Source of the DNA: Actinocrinis sp046724665
Lineage (GTDB): Bacteria > Actinomycetota > Actinomycetes > Streptomycetales > Catenulisporaceae
Assembly (NCBI GenBank): GCA_046724665.1
Contig: JBKOWZ010000246.1
Location: 1-30,878 of the forward strand
Direction: 5' to 3'
DNA: 30,878 bases
Of the stretch, positions 9,762-17,325 are shown piece after piece (position 1 is the stretch's first letter; each line of letters opens with the position of its first letter). Below the pieces are notes generated by a model. That model searched no databases. It was not told the DNA's origin and was given only the letters and a program-made list of their open reading frames with translations. The translations under genes were made by a program, and so were the position numbers.

Positions 9762-11225
9762 ATGCGTCGCGCGAAAATCGTCTGTACTCTCGGGCCATCG
9801 GCCGAGACGCCGGAGCAGCTCAAGGCTTTGGTCGCCGCCGGCCTCGACATCGGCCGGCTGAACCTTTCGCACGGTTCTCACGCCGAGCACGAGACCCGCT
9901 ACTTCAACCTGCGCCGCGCCGCGGACGAGGCCGGCAAGGCGGTCGGCATCCTGGTAGACCTTCAGGGCCCGAAGATCCGGCTCGGCACCTTCGCCGACGG
10001 GCCGATCAGGCTGAACCGCGGCGACCGGTTCGTCATCACCACCGAGGACGTGCCGGGCACCCAGGAGATCTGCTCCACCACGTACAGCGGCCTGGCCGGC
10101 GACTGCCGTCCGGGGGACCGGATCCTGATCGACGACGGCCGGGTCGCCCTCGACGTGGTCGAGATCGACGGCCCCCGGGTGGTCTGCACGACCGCCGAGG
10201 GCGGCAAGGTCTCCGACAAGAAGGGCATCAACCTGCCCGGCGTCGCGGTCTCCGTGCCGGCGCTGTCCGAGAAGGACGTCGCCGACCTGCGCTGGGCGCT
10301 CGGCGAGAACGAGGCCGGCGTGCGTGCCGACATGATCGCCCTGTCCTTCGTGCGCAGCGCCAAGGACATCGACGACGTGCACGCGGTGATGGACGAACTC
10401 GGCGTGCGGCTGCCGGTCATCGCCAAGGTGGAGAAGCCGCAGGCGGTCGAGCACCTCGACGAGATCGTGGACGCCTTCGACGGGATCATGGTCGCCCGCG
10501 GCGACCTCGGCGTCGAGATGCCGCTCGAGCAGGTCCCGCTGGTGCAGAAGAAGCTGATCACGATGTGCCGGCGCAACGCCAAGCCGGTCATCGTGGCCAC
10601 CCAGATGCTCGACTCGATGATCAGCGCCTCCCGCCCGACCCGCGCCGAGGCCTCCGACGTGGCCAACGCGATCTTCGACGGCGCCGACGCGGTCATGCTC
10701 TCCGCCGAGACCTCGGTCGGCGACTACCCGGTCGAGACGGTGCAGACCATGTCCCGGATCATCTGCGCGGTCGAGGAGCAGGTGCTGGCCAAGGGCCTGC
10801 CGCAGGCGCTGTCCAAGCCCCGCACCAAGGGCGGCGCCGTCGCCCGCGCCGCCGCGGAACTCGGCGACTACCTCAACGCGAGCTATCTGGTCGCGTTCAC
10901 CAAGAGCGGCGACACCGCGCGCCGGCTGACCCGCTACCGCTCGCCGATCCCGGTCCTCGCCTTCACCCCCGAGCCGATCGTAAGGTCCCAGCTCGCCCTG
11001 ACCTGGGGCGTCGAGACCTTCATCGGCGAGGAGGTCGGCACCACCGACGAGATGGTCCTCCAGGTGGACCAGGCCCTGCTCAAGCTCGGCCGCTGCCAGC
11101 CCGGCGAGCTGATCATCATCACGGCCGGCTCCCCGCCCGGCATCCCCGGCTCCACCAACGCCGTCCGCGTCCACCGCGTCGGCGACGCCGTCACCGGCGT
11201 AGCCCCCGCCTACCGCCAGTCCTGA
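9762..11225 (+). CDS. pyk: Pyruvate kinase
   Basis: Pyruvate kinase converts phosphoenolpyruvate and ADP to pyruvate and ATP, the last step of glycolysis. The 487-residue protein begins MRRAKIVCTLGPS, the classic start. It shows LNLSHGSHAEHE near residue 32, the Lys-containing active-site stretch VIAKVEKPQAVEHLDEI, the MVARGDLGVEMP loop that binds phosphoenolpyruvate and Mg2+, and VMLSAETSVGDYPVETV. The frame stays open upstream to 9681, but those codons cover the leader repeats and have no homology to the family, so I take ATG 9762. An 8-bp stem hairpin follows the stop. A pyk gene close to the pdtaR response-regulator gene is conserved in actinobacteria. Confidence 0.96.
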   Translation: MRRAKIVCTLGPSAETPEQLKALVAAGLDIGRLNLSHGSHAEHETRYFNLRRAADEAGKAVGILVDLQGPKIRLGTFADGPIRLNRGDRFVITTEDVPGTQEICSTTYSGLAGDCRPGDRILIDDGRVALDVVEIDGPRVVCTTAEGGKVSDKKGINLPGVAVSVPALSEKDVADLRWALGENEAGVRADMIALSFVRSAKDIDDVHAVMDELGVRLPVIAKVEKPQAVEHLDEIVDAFDGIMVARGDLGVEMPLEQVPLVQKKLITMCRRNAKPVIVATQMLDSMISASRPTRAEASDVANAIFDGADAVMLSAETSVGDYPVETVQTMSRIICAVEEQVLAKGLPQALSKPRTKGGAVARAAAELGDYLNASYLVAFTKSGDTARRLTRYRSPIPVLAFTPEPIVRSQLALTWGVETFIGEEVGTTDEMVLQVDQALLKLGRCQPGELIIITAGSPPGIPGSTNAVRVHRVGDAVTGVAPAYRQS

Positions 11226-11272
11226 CAGCCTGACAGTCCGAGCAGACTCGTCGCGCCGACAGTCCGCACAGG

Positions 11273-11300
11273 TGGGCCGTTCCTCCGGGATCGGCCCACT
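11273..11300 (+). terminator. Hairpin terminator after pyk
   Basis: GTGGGCCG (11273-11280) pairs with CGGCCCAC (11293-11300) over a 12-base loop, 48 bases after the pyk stop. The stem is modest and no T-run follows. Confidence 0.55.
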
Positions 11301-11355
11301 GCTCATTCACCCGTTTGAAGTTTCGTACAGACCTCACGGAACTCATGAGCGATAC

Positions 11356-11670
11356 ATGACCGAGTCGAGTACCGAACCGGCGGTGAACGTGGCGCTCGAA
11401 CGCTTTGCCGACATCGGAGACAACGCCGCTTATTGCGATGAGATCACCTATGTGACGCGCCACGGCAAACGCGTCGCCGCGATCGCCCCTGTCAGTGCCC
11501 TGGAGGCCTGGCGCGAACACGGACACGGCCGGACTGCGCGCCGCGGCACCGGTGCTGACTTGGACGAACTGGTGACGAAGCACGTCGCCTCACATGGACT
11601 CGGCGACTCGTCCTGGGCTGAGGAACACGAAGAGGCCCGTCGCGTCGAGATCGACGACGAGTCGGCGTGA
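11356..11670 (+). CDS. Phd/YefM-type antitoxin
   Basis: This 104-residue protein, starting MTESSTEPAVNVALERF, carries the Phd/YefM-like core DEITYVTRHGKRVAAIAPVS, followed by a charged, acidic C-terminal tail of the kind that would wrap a toxin. Antitoxins of this family bind their own promoter and neutralise a partner toxin, often a PIN-domain RNase. The frame is open upstream to 11272, but that stretch spans the pyk terminator, so ATG 11356 is preferred. The Shine-Dalgarno is weak. The partner toxin should begin at the stop; instead only the last third of a PIN domain remains, so this antitoxin appears orphaned. It might persist as a regulator or simply be decaying. Confidence 0.75.
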   Translation: MTESSTEPAVNVALERFADIGDNAAYCDEITYVTRHGKRVAAIAPVSALEAWREHGHGRTARRGTGADLDELVTKHVASHGLGDSSWAEEHEEARRVEIDDESA

Positions 11671-11785
11671 CTTGATCATCGCGGCTACGGCCGCACGCAC
11701 AGAGCGCATCCTGATCACGAGGGATGACAAGGCCGCCTTCGACGGCCTGCCCGGCGTGCGGGTTGAATCCCCGAAATCGAAATGA
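11669..11785 (+). pseudogene. C-terminal remnant of a PIN-domain toxin
   Basis: A frame overlapping the antitoxin stop reads DLIIAATAARTERILITRDDKAAFDGLPGVRVESPKSK and then stops. It matches the end of VapC-type PIN domains: an acidic metal ligand before LIIAATA, the LITRD strand, and the LPGVRV ending. The first 90 or so residues, which would carry the N-terminal catalytic aspartates, are absent, and no start codon sits in a sensible place. This is what a deletion through the 5' part of the toxin gene would leave. It cannot be an active RNase. The reading is from motif recognition; the size of the missing part is inferred from the usual 130-residue family length. Confidence 0.7.
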
Positions 11786-11830
11786 AGAAAGCCGCTCGCC
11801 TCAGTGGCGCGGTCGCCGGAACGGCGGAAG

Positions 11831-11905
11831 TGCCCCGGGTGGGACTCGAACCCACACTGTATGGGTTTTGAATCCATTGCCTGCTGCCAATTGGGCTACC
11901 GGGGC
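11831..11905 (-). tRNA. tRNA with Leu(CAA) anticodon and short variable loop
   Basis: On the minus strand a full cloverleaf of 75 bases can be drawn. The acceptor stem GCCCCGG/CCGGGGC is perfect, with discriminator A. The D arm has a 3-bp GCC/GGC stem, as in leucine tRNAs. The anticodon stem ATGGA/CCCAT has an A-C mismatch next to the loop; the anticodon loop is TTCAAAA (anticodon CAA). The variable loop has only 5 bases, and the T arm is GTGGG-TTCGAGT-CCCAC. CCA is not encoded. Bacterial leucine tRNAs normally have a long variable arm, so this is atypical: the charging amino acid is uncertain. Its 3' end faces the decayed toxin-antitoxin locus. Confidence 0.8.
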
Positions 11906-11919
11906 CCCATACGGCGATC

Positions 11920-11925
11920 AGCATA
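11920..11925 (-). promoter_or_regulatory. -10 element for the tRNA gene
   Basis: TATGCT on the minus strand matches TANNNT and lies 14 bases before the mature tRNA 5' end. No good -35 is visible. Confidence 0.4.
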
Positions 11926-11966
11926 CCGGATGGTGGAGTGCGCCCTGCCCGGGTAACGCGGTCCAC

Positions 11967-11972
11967 TAAACT
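11967..11972 (+). promoter_or_regulatory. Possible -10 element for pdtaR
   Basis: TAAACT matches TANNNT 45 bases before the pdtaR ATG, giving a leader of about 38 bases. No -35 is recognisable. Confidence 0.3.
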
Positions 11973-12017
11973 TGCCGCTGGACGAGCAGTGCCGGGACGG
12001 ACGAGGGGCAGCCGAAC

Positions 12018-12671
12018 ATGAGCGCGGACGACAAGGGCAGGGCCCGTAAGCGCGTGGTGATCGCCGAGGACGAGGCGCTGATCCGGATGGACCTCGCCGA
12101 GATGCTCCAGGAGGAGGGCTACGAGGTCGTCGGGCAGGCCGGTGACGGGGAGAGCGCGGTGAAGCTGGCCGCGGAGCACCGGCCCGATCTGGTGATCCTC
12201 GATGTGAAGATGCCGGTGCTCGACGGGATCACCGCCGCCGAGCAGATCGGCGCGGAGAAGATCGCTCCGGTGCTGATGCTCACCGCCTTCTCGCAGCGTG
12301 AGCTGGTCGAGCGGGCGCGCGACGCCGGGGCGATGGCGTACCTGGTCAAGCCGTTCTCGAAGGCCGACCTGGTGCCGGCGATCGAGATGGCCACCTCGCG
12401 GTACGAGGAGCTGCGCGCGCTGGAGAACGAGGTCGCGGACCTGGCCGCGCGCTTCGAGACGCGCAAGCTGGTCGATCGCGCCAAGGGGCTGTTGCAGGTG
12501 CAGCTCGGGATGACCGAGCCCGAGGCGTTCCGGTGGATTCAGAAGACCTCGATGGACCGGCGGCTGACGATGCGTGAGGTCGCGCAGGCGGTTGTGGACG
12601 GTACGAGCGCGCCGAAGGGCGACGGGGAGCCCGGCGGGGCGTCCGGGACGGCGGCGAAGAAGGAGAGCTGA
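12018..12671 (+). CDS. pdtaR: ANTAR-domain response regulator
   Basis: This 217-residue regulator has a receiver domain (about 11-125) with Glu17/Asp18, phospho-acceptor Asp62 in VILDVKMPVLDG, Thr89 and Lys111 (YLVKPFSKADL). A coiled linker and then an ANTAR domain follow (about 140-190: RKLVDRAKGLLQVQLGMTEPEAFRWI). ANTAR domains bind paired RNA hairpins and act as antiterminators. The mycobacterial homologue PdtaR is phosphorylated by the sensor kinase PdtaS, encoded elsewhere in the genome; no kinase is seen in this window. GAGGGG just before the ATG is a good Shine-Dalgarno. The last 25 residues are a Gly/Ala/Lys-rich tail. The place between pyk and polA is conserved in actinobacteria. Confidence 0.93.
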   Translation: MSADDKGRARKRVVIAEDEALIRMDLAEMLQEEGYEVVGQAGDGESAVKLAAEHRPDLVILDVKMPVLDGITAAEQIGAEKIAPVLMLTAFSQRELVERARDAGAMAYLVKPFSKADLVPAIEMATSRYEELRALENEVADLAARFETRKLVDRAKGLLQVQLGMTEPEAFRWIQKTSMDRRLTMREVAQAVVDGTSAPKGDGEPGGASGTAAKKES

Positions 12672-12704
12672 GAGGCGGAGCGGAATCGCCTTCGGTTTCC
12701 GTTT

Positions 12705-12746
12705 CCGCTTGGCCGCCGTCGTGTGCTGGTGACGGCGGCCAAGCGG
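12705..12746. terminator. Bidirectional terminator between pdtaR and the amino-acid ABC operon
   Basis: A perfect 16-bp stem (12705-12720 with 12731-12746) over a 10-base loop sits between the converging stops at 12671 and 12758. It can serve both directions. Confidence 0.8.
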
Positions 12747-12757
12747 GGTTCGGCGGC

Positions 12758-13609
12758 TTACAGCACCTTGGACAGGAACGAGCGGGTGCGCTCGTGCTGC
12801 GGATTGCCGATCACGTCGCGCGGGGTGCCGCTCTCGACCACCACGCCGCCGTCCATGAAGACCAGCGAGTCGCCGACCTCGCGGGCGAAGCCCATCTCGT
12901 GGGTGACCACGATCATGGTCATCCCGTCGTCGGCCAGCCGCCGCATCACCGCCAGCACGTCGCCCACCAGTTCGGGGTCGAGCGCGGAGGTCGGCTCGTC
13001 GAACAGCATCAGCTTCGGGCGCATCGCCAGCGCCCTGGCGATCGCGACGCGCTGCTGCTGGCCGCCGGACAGCTGGTTCGGGTACGCGCCCGCGCGGTCG
13101 ACGAGCCCCACCTTCGCCAGCAGCTCGCGCGCGTGGGCGCGGGCCGCGTCCTTCGTCTCGCCCTTGACCCGGATCGGCGCCTCGGTGATGTTCTCCAGCG
13201 CCGTCATGTGCGGGAAGAGGTTGAACCGCTGGAACACCATGCCGATGTCGGTGCGCTGCCGGGCGACCTCGCGCTCGTGCAGCTCGTGCAGCCGGGAGCC
13301 GCGCTCCCGGTAGCCGACCAGCTCGCCGTCCACACTCAGCCGCCCGGCGTTGATCTTCTCCAGGTGGTTGATGCAGCGCAGGAACGTGGACTTGCCCGAG
13401 CCTGACGGCCCGATCAGGCACATCACCTCGCCCGGCAGGACCTTGAGCGTGATGCCCTGGAGGACCTCCACCCGGCCGTACGACTTGTGCACCGCCAAGG
13501 CCTCGACCATGGGGGTGACGGGAGTCGTCGCGGCGGTGGTGGCTGCGGCGGTGGTTCCAGGCGTCGCGTCGCTGATGGCTTCGCGGTCGTCGTGGGTTGA
13601 CTCAGTCAC
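12758..13609 (-). CDS. Polar amino-acid ABC transporter, ATP-binding subunit
   Basis: This cytoplasmic ATPase powers the import system encoded upstream of it. From GTG 13609 it has 283 residues: Walker A GPSGSGKS (67-74), Q-loop region GMVFQRFNLFPHMT, signature LSGGQQQRVAIARAL, Walker B LMLFDEPTSALD and the switch histidine in VTHEMGFA. The short LFPHMTALEN stretch and overall size mark the polar amino-acid (PAAT, GlnQ/HisP) family. The GTG start overlaps the permease stop (GTGA, 13606-13609). An ATG at 13510, which removes a 33-residue Thr/Ala-rich leader, is an equally possible start. It is the last gene of a three-gene minus-strand operon that ends at the 12705-12746 terminator. Confidence 0.93.
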   Translation of the reverse strand: MTESTHDDREAISDATPGTTAAATTAATTPVTPMVEALAVHKSYGRVEVLQGITLKVLPGEVMCLIGPSGSGKSTFLRCINHLEKINAGRLSVDGELVGYRERGSRLHELHEREVARQRTDIGMVFQRFNLFPHMTALENITEAPIRVKGETKDAARAHARELLAKVGLVDRAGAYPNQLSGGQQQRVAIARALAMRPKLMLFDEPTSALDPELVGDVLAVMRRLADDGMTMIVVTHEMGFAREVGDSLVFMDGGVVVESGTPRDVIGNPQHERTRSFLSKVL

Positions 13610-14589
13610 GCGCCGCCTCCCCCGGGTCGTTGCGCCGCGACGGGCGGCGCGGCGTGGCGGGGACGCAGATTGCGCACGAAGAACTCGCGCAGGCGCTGCG
13701 GCGGTGTCGGCGGCAGCTGGCGCACCGAACCGCGGGCGAAGTGCCGCTCGAGGTAGTACTGGCCCACCGTCAGGATCGAGGTGGCCACCAGATACCAGAT
13801 CGACGCGACGATCAGCAGCGGGATGACCTTGTAGTTCGCGTTGTAGATCCGCTGCACCGAGACCAGCAGGTCGAAGCTGGCGATCGCGGAGACCAGCGAG
13901 GTGGTCTTGAGCATCGAGATGGTCTCGTTGCCGGTCGGCGGGATGATCACCCGCATCGCCTGCGGCAACACCACCCGGCGCATGATCAGCAGCCGGCGCA
14001 TGCCGAGGGCCGCGGCCGCCTCGGTCTGGCCCTCGTCCACCGACAGGATGCCCGCGCGCACGATCTCGGCCATGTACGCCGCCTCGTTCAGGCCGAGGCC
14101 GAGGATCGAGGCGGCGAACGTGGTCACCAGGGTGGTGGTGGACCAGGTGTGGAAGCTCGGGCCGAACGGGATCCCGACCGAGACCGTGGGGAACAGCGCC
14201 GCGATGTTGTACCAGAAGATCAGCTGGACCAGCACCGGCGTGCCGCGGAAGAACCAGATGTACGTCCAGGCCGACGAGGAGACGATCGGATTGTCCGACA
14301 GCCGCATCACCGCCAGGATGATCCCGCCGACCACGCCCACGACCATCGCGATCAGCGTCAGCCAGAGGGTCGCCAGCAGGCCGTGCAGCACTTGGCTGGT
14401 GAACAGGTACTGGTTGATGACCCAACCCTGCCAGCGGGTGTTGACCGCCAGGTTGTGCACCAGCATCGCCACCAGCACACCGATCACCGCGGCGGCCACC
14501 CACCGCCCCGGATGCCGCACCGGCACGGCCCGAATCGCTTCAGGCCGTGCCCGCTCGGCGATGCGCGTCGCGCTCGCTTGCTCGCTCAC
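13606..14589 (-). CDS. Polar amino-acid ABC transporter permease
   Basis: This 327-residue permease belongs to the HisM/GlnP type. A hydrophobic segment near 30-50 precedes the transport domain (LLATLWLTLIAMVVGVVGG), with about five more membrane segments. The EAA loop that docks the ATPase reads EAAAALGMRRLLIMRRVVLPQA, and GNETISMLKTTSLVSAIA is typical of the family. N- and C-terminal cytoplasmic extensions are Arg/Pro-rich. A single permease gene implies a homodimer. It starts 13 bases after the binding-protein stop and overlaps the ATPase gene. Substrate cannot be fixed from the sequence; glutamate or glutamine would suit the gltBD context, but this is inference. Confidence 0.92.
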   Translation of the reverse strand: MSEQASATRIAERARPEAIRAVPVRHPGRWVAAAVIGVLVAMLVHNLAVNTRWQGWVINQYLFTSQVLHGLLATLWLTLIAMVVGVVGGIILAVMRLSDNPIVSSSAWTYIWFFRGTPVLVQLIFWYNIAALFPTVSVGIPFGPSFHTWSTTTLVTTFAASILGLGLNEAAYMAEIVRAGILSVDEGQTEAAAALGMRRLLIMRRVVLPQAMRVIIPPTGNETISMLKTTSLVSAIASFDLLVSVQRIYNANYKVIPLLIVASIWYLVATSILTVGQYYLERHFARGSVRQLPPTPPQRLREFFVRNLRPRHAAPPVAAQRPGGGGA

Positions 14590-14602
14590 GGAAGATCCGG
14601 TC

Positions 14603-15517
14603 TCAGCTCGCCGCGCCGTTGATCACCGGGCTGGTGATCGCGCCGTCCTTGACGCCCCACTTGGTCAGGATCTGCGTGTACGTGCCGTCGGCCATCAGAG
14701 CCTTGAGCGCGGCGAGCACCGCCTGGGACATGCCGTTGCCCTTCGGGATCGCGATGCCGTAGGGCGCGGTCCCGTACGGCTCGCCGGAGATGTCGAACTT
14801 CCCGCCGGACTGCTTCGCCGCGTAGTCCGCCACCGGCGAGTCGGCGAGCACCGCGTCGGCGCGGCCGCTGGAGAGCGCCAGGTTCGCGCCGTTCTGGTCG
14901 TCGAAGGAGAGCGTCTTGACCCCCGCCTTGCCCGCCGCCTTGCACTTCGCGGTGTCGGCGGGGATGTCGGTGCCCTCCTGCACGGTGCCCTTCTCGACCG
15001 CGATCGTCTTGCCGCACAGCGACAGGTCCGTGGTCGCGAGCTTGTCCGGGTTGCCGGCCTTGACCATCAGCGAGCTGCCCGCGGAGAAGTAGGTCACGAA
15101 GTCGACAGTCTGCTCGCGCTCCTTGGTGTCGGTGAACGAGGACATGCCCAGGTCGTACTTGCCCGCCGCCAGGCCCGCGATGATCGAGTCGAAGGTGACG
15201 TTCTGTATCGTCACGTTCAGGCCGAGCCGCTGGCCGATCGCCTTGGCCAGCTCGGTGTCCATGCCGATGATCGTCTTGCCGTCGGTGTCGAAGAACTCGT
15301 TGGGCGCGTACGACGGGTCCGAGGCCACGATCAGCGTGCCCTTCGCCTTGACCGCGGCGGGAACCAGCGACTTCGGGTCCGACCCGGCGCTCGCCGACTG
15401 GCTCGAGCCTCCCGCCGGCGTGTTCGCCGGGTTGCTGGCGCAGCCGGCGGCCAGCAGGGCCGCCGAGGCGAGAAGGGCACTGGCCGCGATCGCGCGGCGC
15501 CCGATGAGCTGTGGCAT
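14603..15517 (-). CDS. Amino-acid ABC transporter substrate-binding lipoprotein
   Basis: This 304-residue protein begins MPQLIGRRAIAAS, has a hydrophobic signal and a lipobox LLAAGC (lipidated Cys26), then a Ser/Ala linker and a periplasmic-binding-protein class 3 domain. Recognisable pieces are GTLIVASDPSYAPNEFFD, IIGMDTELAKAIGQRLGL, DLGMSSFTDTKERE (ligand contact region), and YGIAIPKGNGM. It captures a polar amino acid outside the membrane and delivers it to the permease encoded downstream. The frame extends upstream past 15517 (in-frame ATG and GTG codons), but the signal peptide starts at this ATG. It is lipidated by Lgt, which is encoded in this window. It is divergent from livK across a 531-base gap. 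Confidence 0.93.
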   Translation of the reverse strand: MPQLIGRRAIAASALLASAALLAAGCASNPANTPAGGSSQSASAGSDPKSLVPAAVKAKGTLIVASDPSYAPNEFFDTDGKTIIGMDTELAKAIGQRLGLNVTIQNVTFDSIIAGLAAGKYDLGMSSFTDTKEREQTVDFVTYFSAGSSLMVKAGNPDKLATTDLSLCGKTIAVEKGTVQEGTDIPADTAKCKAAGKAGVKTLSFDDQNGANLALSSGRADAVLADSPVADYAAKQSGGKFDISGEPYGTAPYGIAIPKGNGMSQAVLAALKALMADGTYTQILTKWGVKDGAITSPVINGAAS

Positions 15518-16048
15518 TGGGGAATCCGTTTCCTTCACTGAGGGCGGGACGGTGGCCGCCTCGCCTGCTCCGGGGGAGCGTCGATGCAGCCGCATGGTTC
15601 CACTTGGATATTGCATCCGGAAGAACCTTGTTCATCTTGTTGCCGCAGGCGCGTGGGATCGAGGTGTGCACGGCGAAGTTATCCGTTTCGTGATCTCCAG
15701 CGGACCCGCCGCGATCTGCGCGTCTGCGCCTTCCGGGACGCCGCGGCCCCGCTGCGCCCACCCGAACGGCTTACTCCGCGCGGGTGAGAAACGCGGCGCT
15801 GGCGCGGCCGTCCGCGCGGCGCCCGACGGGCCGGGCCGGGCTCGGGACCGGCGGCCGAGCTGCGGCGGGACACGCGAATTTCACATAACGAGACGATCAA
15901 GTGTAGAGCAAACCCCTGCCCATGCCGCAGGCGGCGCACTACTGTACCCCGCAAATCGAATGGATTTGCCTACGAGGCTTGGTCGGGAGGCGGGCGTGCG
16001 GGTCGCGCCCCCCTTCGGCGCCCTGCCCCAACGAGGGAGAGACGCAAT
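15518..16048. other. Divergent regulatory region between the two amino-acid transporter operons
   Basis: This 531-base stretch holds no gene that I can support; the short open frames have no start signals or recognisable motifs. It contains a direct repeat CTTGTT-CAT-CTTGTT (15627-15641), a possible livK -10 TACTGT (15940-15945) and an inverted repeat GCAAATC-N5-GATTTGC (15951-15969). It is more AT-rich around 15880-15910 and 15951-15970 than the surrounding coding DNA. Confidence 0.6.
15940..15969 (+). promoter_or_regulatory. livK: Candidate livK promoter with overlapping operator
   Basis: TACTGT (15940-15945) fits TANNNT. The inverted repeat GCAAATC-GAATG-GATTTGC (15951-15969) begins where transcription would start, which suits a repressor site. 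The leader to livK would be about 97 bases. No -35 is clear. Confidence 0.4.
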
Positions 16049-17293
16049 ATGCGAAGCGCTTCGCTCTACAGATTGAGCGCGGTCGTCGCCGTCGGTGCTC
16101 TGGCACTAGCCGGGTGTGGTTCCCGGGGTGGGAGCACGAGCAGTAACGCCACCGGGGGCGGTTCGACCACCACGGTCGAGATCGGAGTCGACGCGCCCCT
16201 GACCGGTTCGCTGGCCGCGCTCGGCCTCGGCATCCAGAACTCCGCTGACCTCGCGGTCAAGAACGCGAACAAGAAGGGCGAGGTGCCGGGCGTCACCTTC
16301 AAGCTGGTGGCGAAGGACGACCAGAAGAACCCGACCATCGGCCAGCAGAACGCCACCGCCTTCGTCGCCGACAGCGGCATCGTCGGCGTGGTCGGCCCGC
16401 TGAACTCCAGCGTGTCCCAGTCGATGCAGAAGGTCTTCAACGACGCCAACGTGGTGCAGGTCTCCCCGGCCAACACCAACCCGTCGCTGACCCAGGGCCC
16501 GGACTGGCAGACCTCGAAGGCGCGCCAGTACAAGTCCTACTTCCGCACCGCCACCACCGACGCGATCCAGGGCCCGTTCGCGGCCGACTACGTGTACAAC
16601 GACCTGAAGCTCACCAAGGTCGCCACGGTCAGCGACGGCAAGACCTACGGCGCCGGCCTGGTCGGCACCTTCACCGCCGAGTTCAAGAAGCTCGGCGGCA
16701 CGGTCGTGGTCGCGCAGACCGCCCCGGACACCACCACCGACTTCTCCGCGGTGGTCAGCGCGGTCAAGTCCTCGGGCGCGCAGCTGCTGTACTACGGCGG
16801 TGAGTACCCGGGTGCGGCCCCGCTGTCCAAGCAGCTGAAGGCCGCCGGCGTCAACATCCCGGACATGGGCGGCGACGGCGTGTTCGACCCGACCTACGTC
16901 CAGCTGGCCGGCGCGGCCGCCAACGGCGACTTCTGCACCTCGGTCGGCGCGCCGGTGGAGTCGCTCGCCTCGGCGAAGACCTTCATCGCCGACTACAACG
17001 CGGCCGGCTACTCCGCGGCCTACTCGGCGTACGGCGGCTACTCCTACGACTCGACCTGGGCGATCATCCAGGCGGTCAAGTCGGTCGTGAGCGCGAACGG
17101 CGGCAAGGTGCCGAGCTCGGCCGACTTCCGGCAGAAGGTGGAGGCCGCCATGCAGAGCGTGTCCTTCGACGGCGTCACCGGGCACGTCTCCTTCGACCAG
17201 TACGGCGACACCACCAACAAGCAGCTGACCATGTACAAGGTCGAGAACGGCAAGTGGGACAACGGGATCAAGGTCGGCACCTTCAACGGCTGA
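16049..17293 (+). CDS. livK: Branched-chain amino-acid ABC transporter substrate-binding lipoprotein
   Basis: This 414-residue protein has a signal peptide with lipobox LALAGC (Cys23), a Gly/Ser/Thr linker, and a type 1 periplasmic-binding domain: EIGVDAPLTGSLAALGLGIQN, VVGPLNSSVSQSMQKVF, and the ligand-pocket region around DGKTYGAGL. It binds leucine, isoleucine or valine outside the cell and hands it to LivHM. GAGGGAGAG lies about 9 bases before the ATG. It stands first in the operon and is followed by a strong terminator, which probably lets it be made in excess over the membrane parts. Amide or urea transporters share the fold, but the downstream genes are closest to LivHMGF. Confidence 0.92.
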   Translation: MRSASLYRLSAVVAVGALALAGCGSRGGSTSSNATGGGSTTTVEIGVDAPLTGSLAALGLGIQNSADLAVKNANKKGEVPGVTFKLVAKDDQKNPTIGQQNATAFVADSGIVGVVGPLNSSVSQSMQKVFNDANVVQVSPANTNPSLTQGPDWQTSKARQYKSYFRTATTDAIQGPFAADYVYNDLKLTKVATVSDGKTYGAGLVGTFTAEFKKLGGTVVVAQTAPDTTTDFSAVVSAVKSSGAQLLYYGGEYPGAAPLSKQLKAAGVNIPDMGGDGVFDPTYVQLAGAAANGDFCTSVGAPVESLASAKTFIADYNAAGYSAAYSAYGGYSYDSTWAIIQAVKSVVSANGGKVPSSADFRQKVEAAMQSVSFDGVTGHVSFDQYGDTTNKQLTMYKVENGKWDNGIKVGTFNG

Positions 17294-17325
17294 CCCTGGA
17301 CACCCTGACCGGGAACTGATTTCGT

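Noticed and set aside
9705..11306. A 533-codon minus-strand frame opposite pyk
   Set aside because: Same codon-bias shadow; its sequence is low in complexity and pyk on the other strand is well supported.
15679..15954. Small minus-strand ORF of 91 codons in the divergent regulatory region
   Set aside because: Arg-rich, no Shine-Dalgarno and no recognisable motif; overlaps other equally poor frames on the plus strand.
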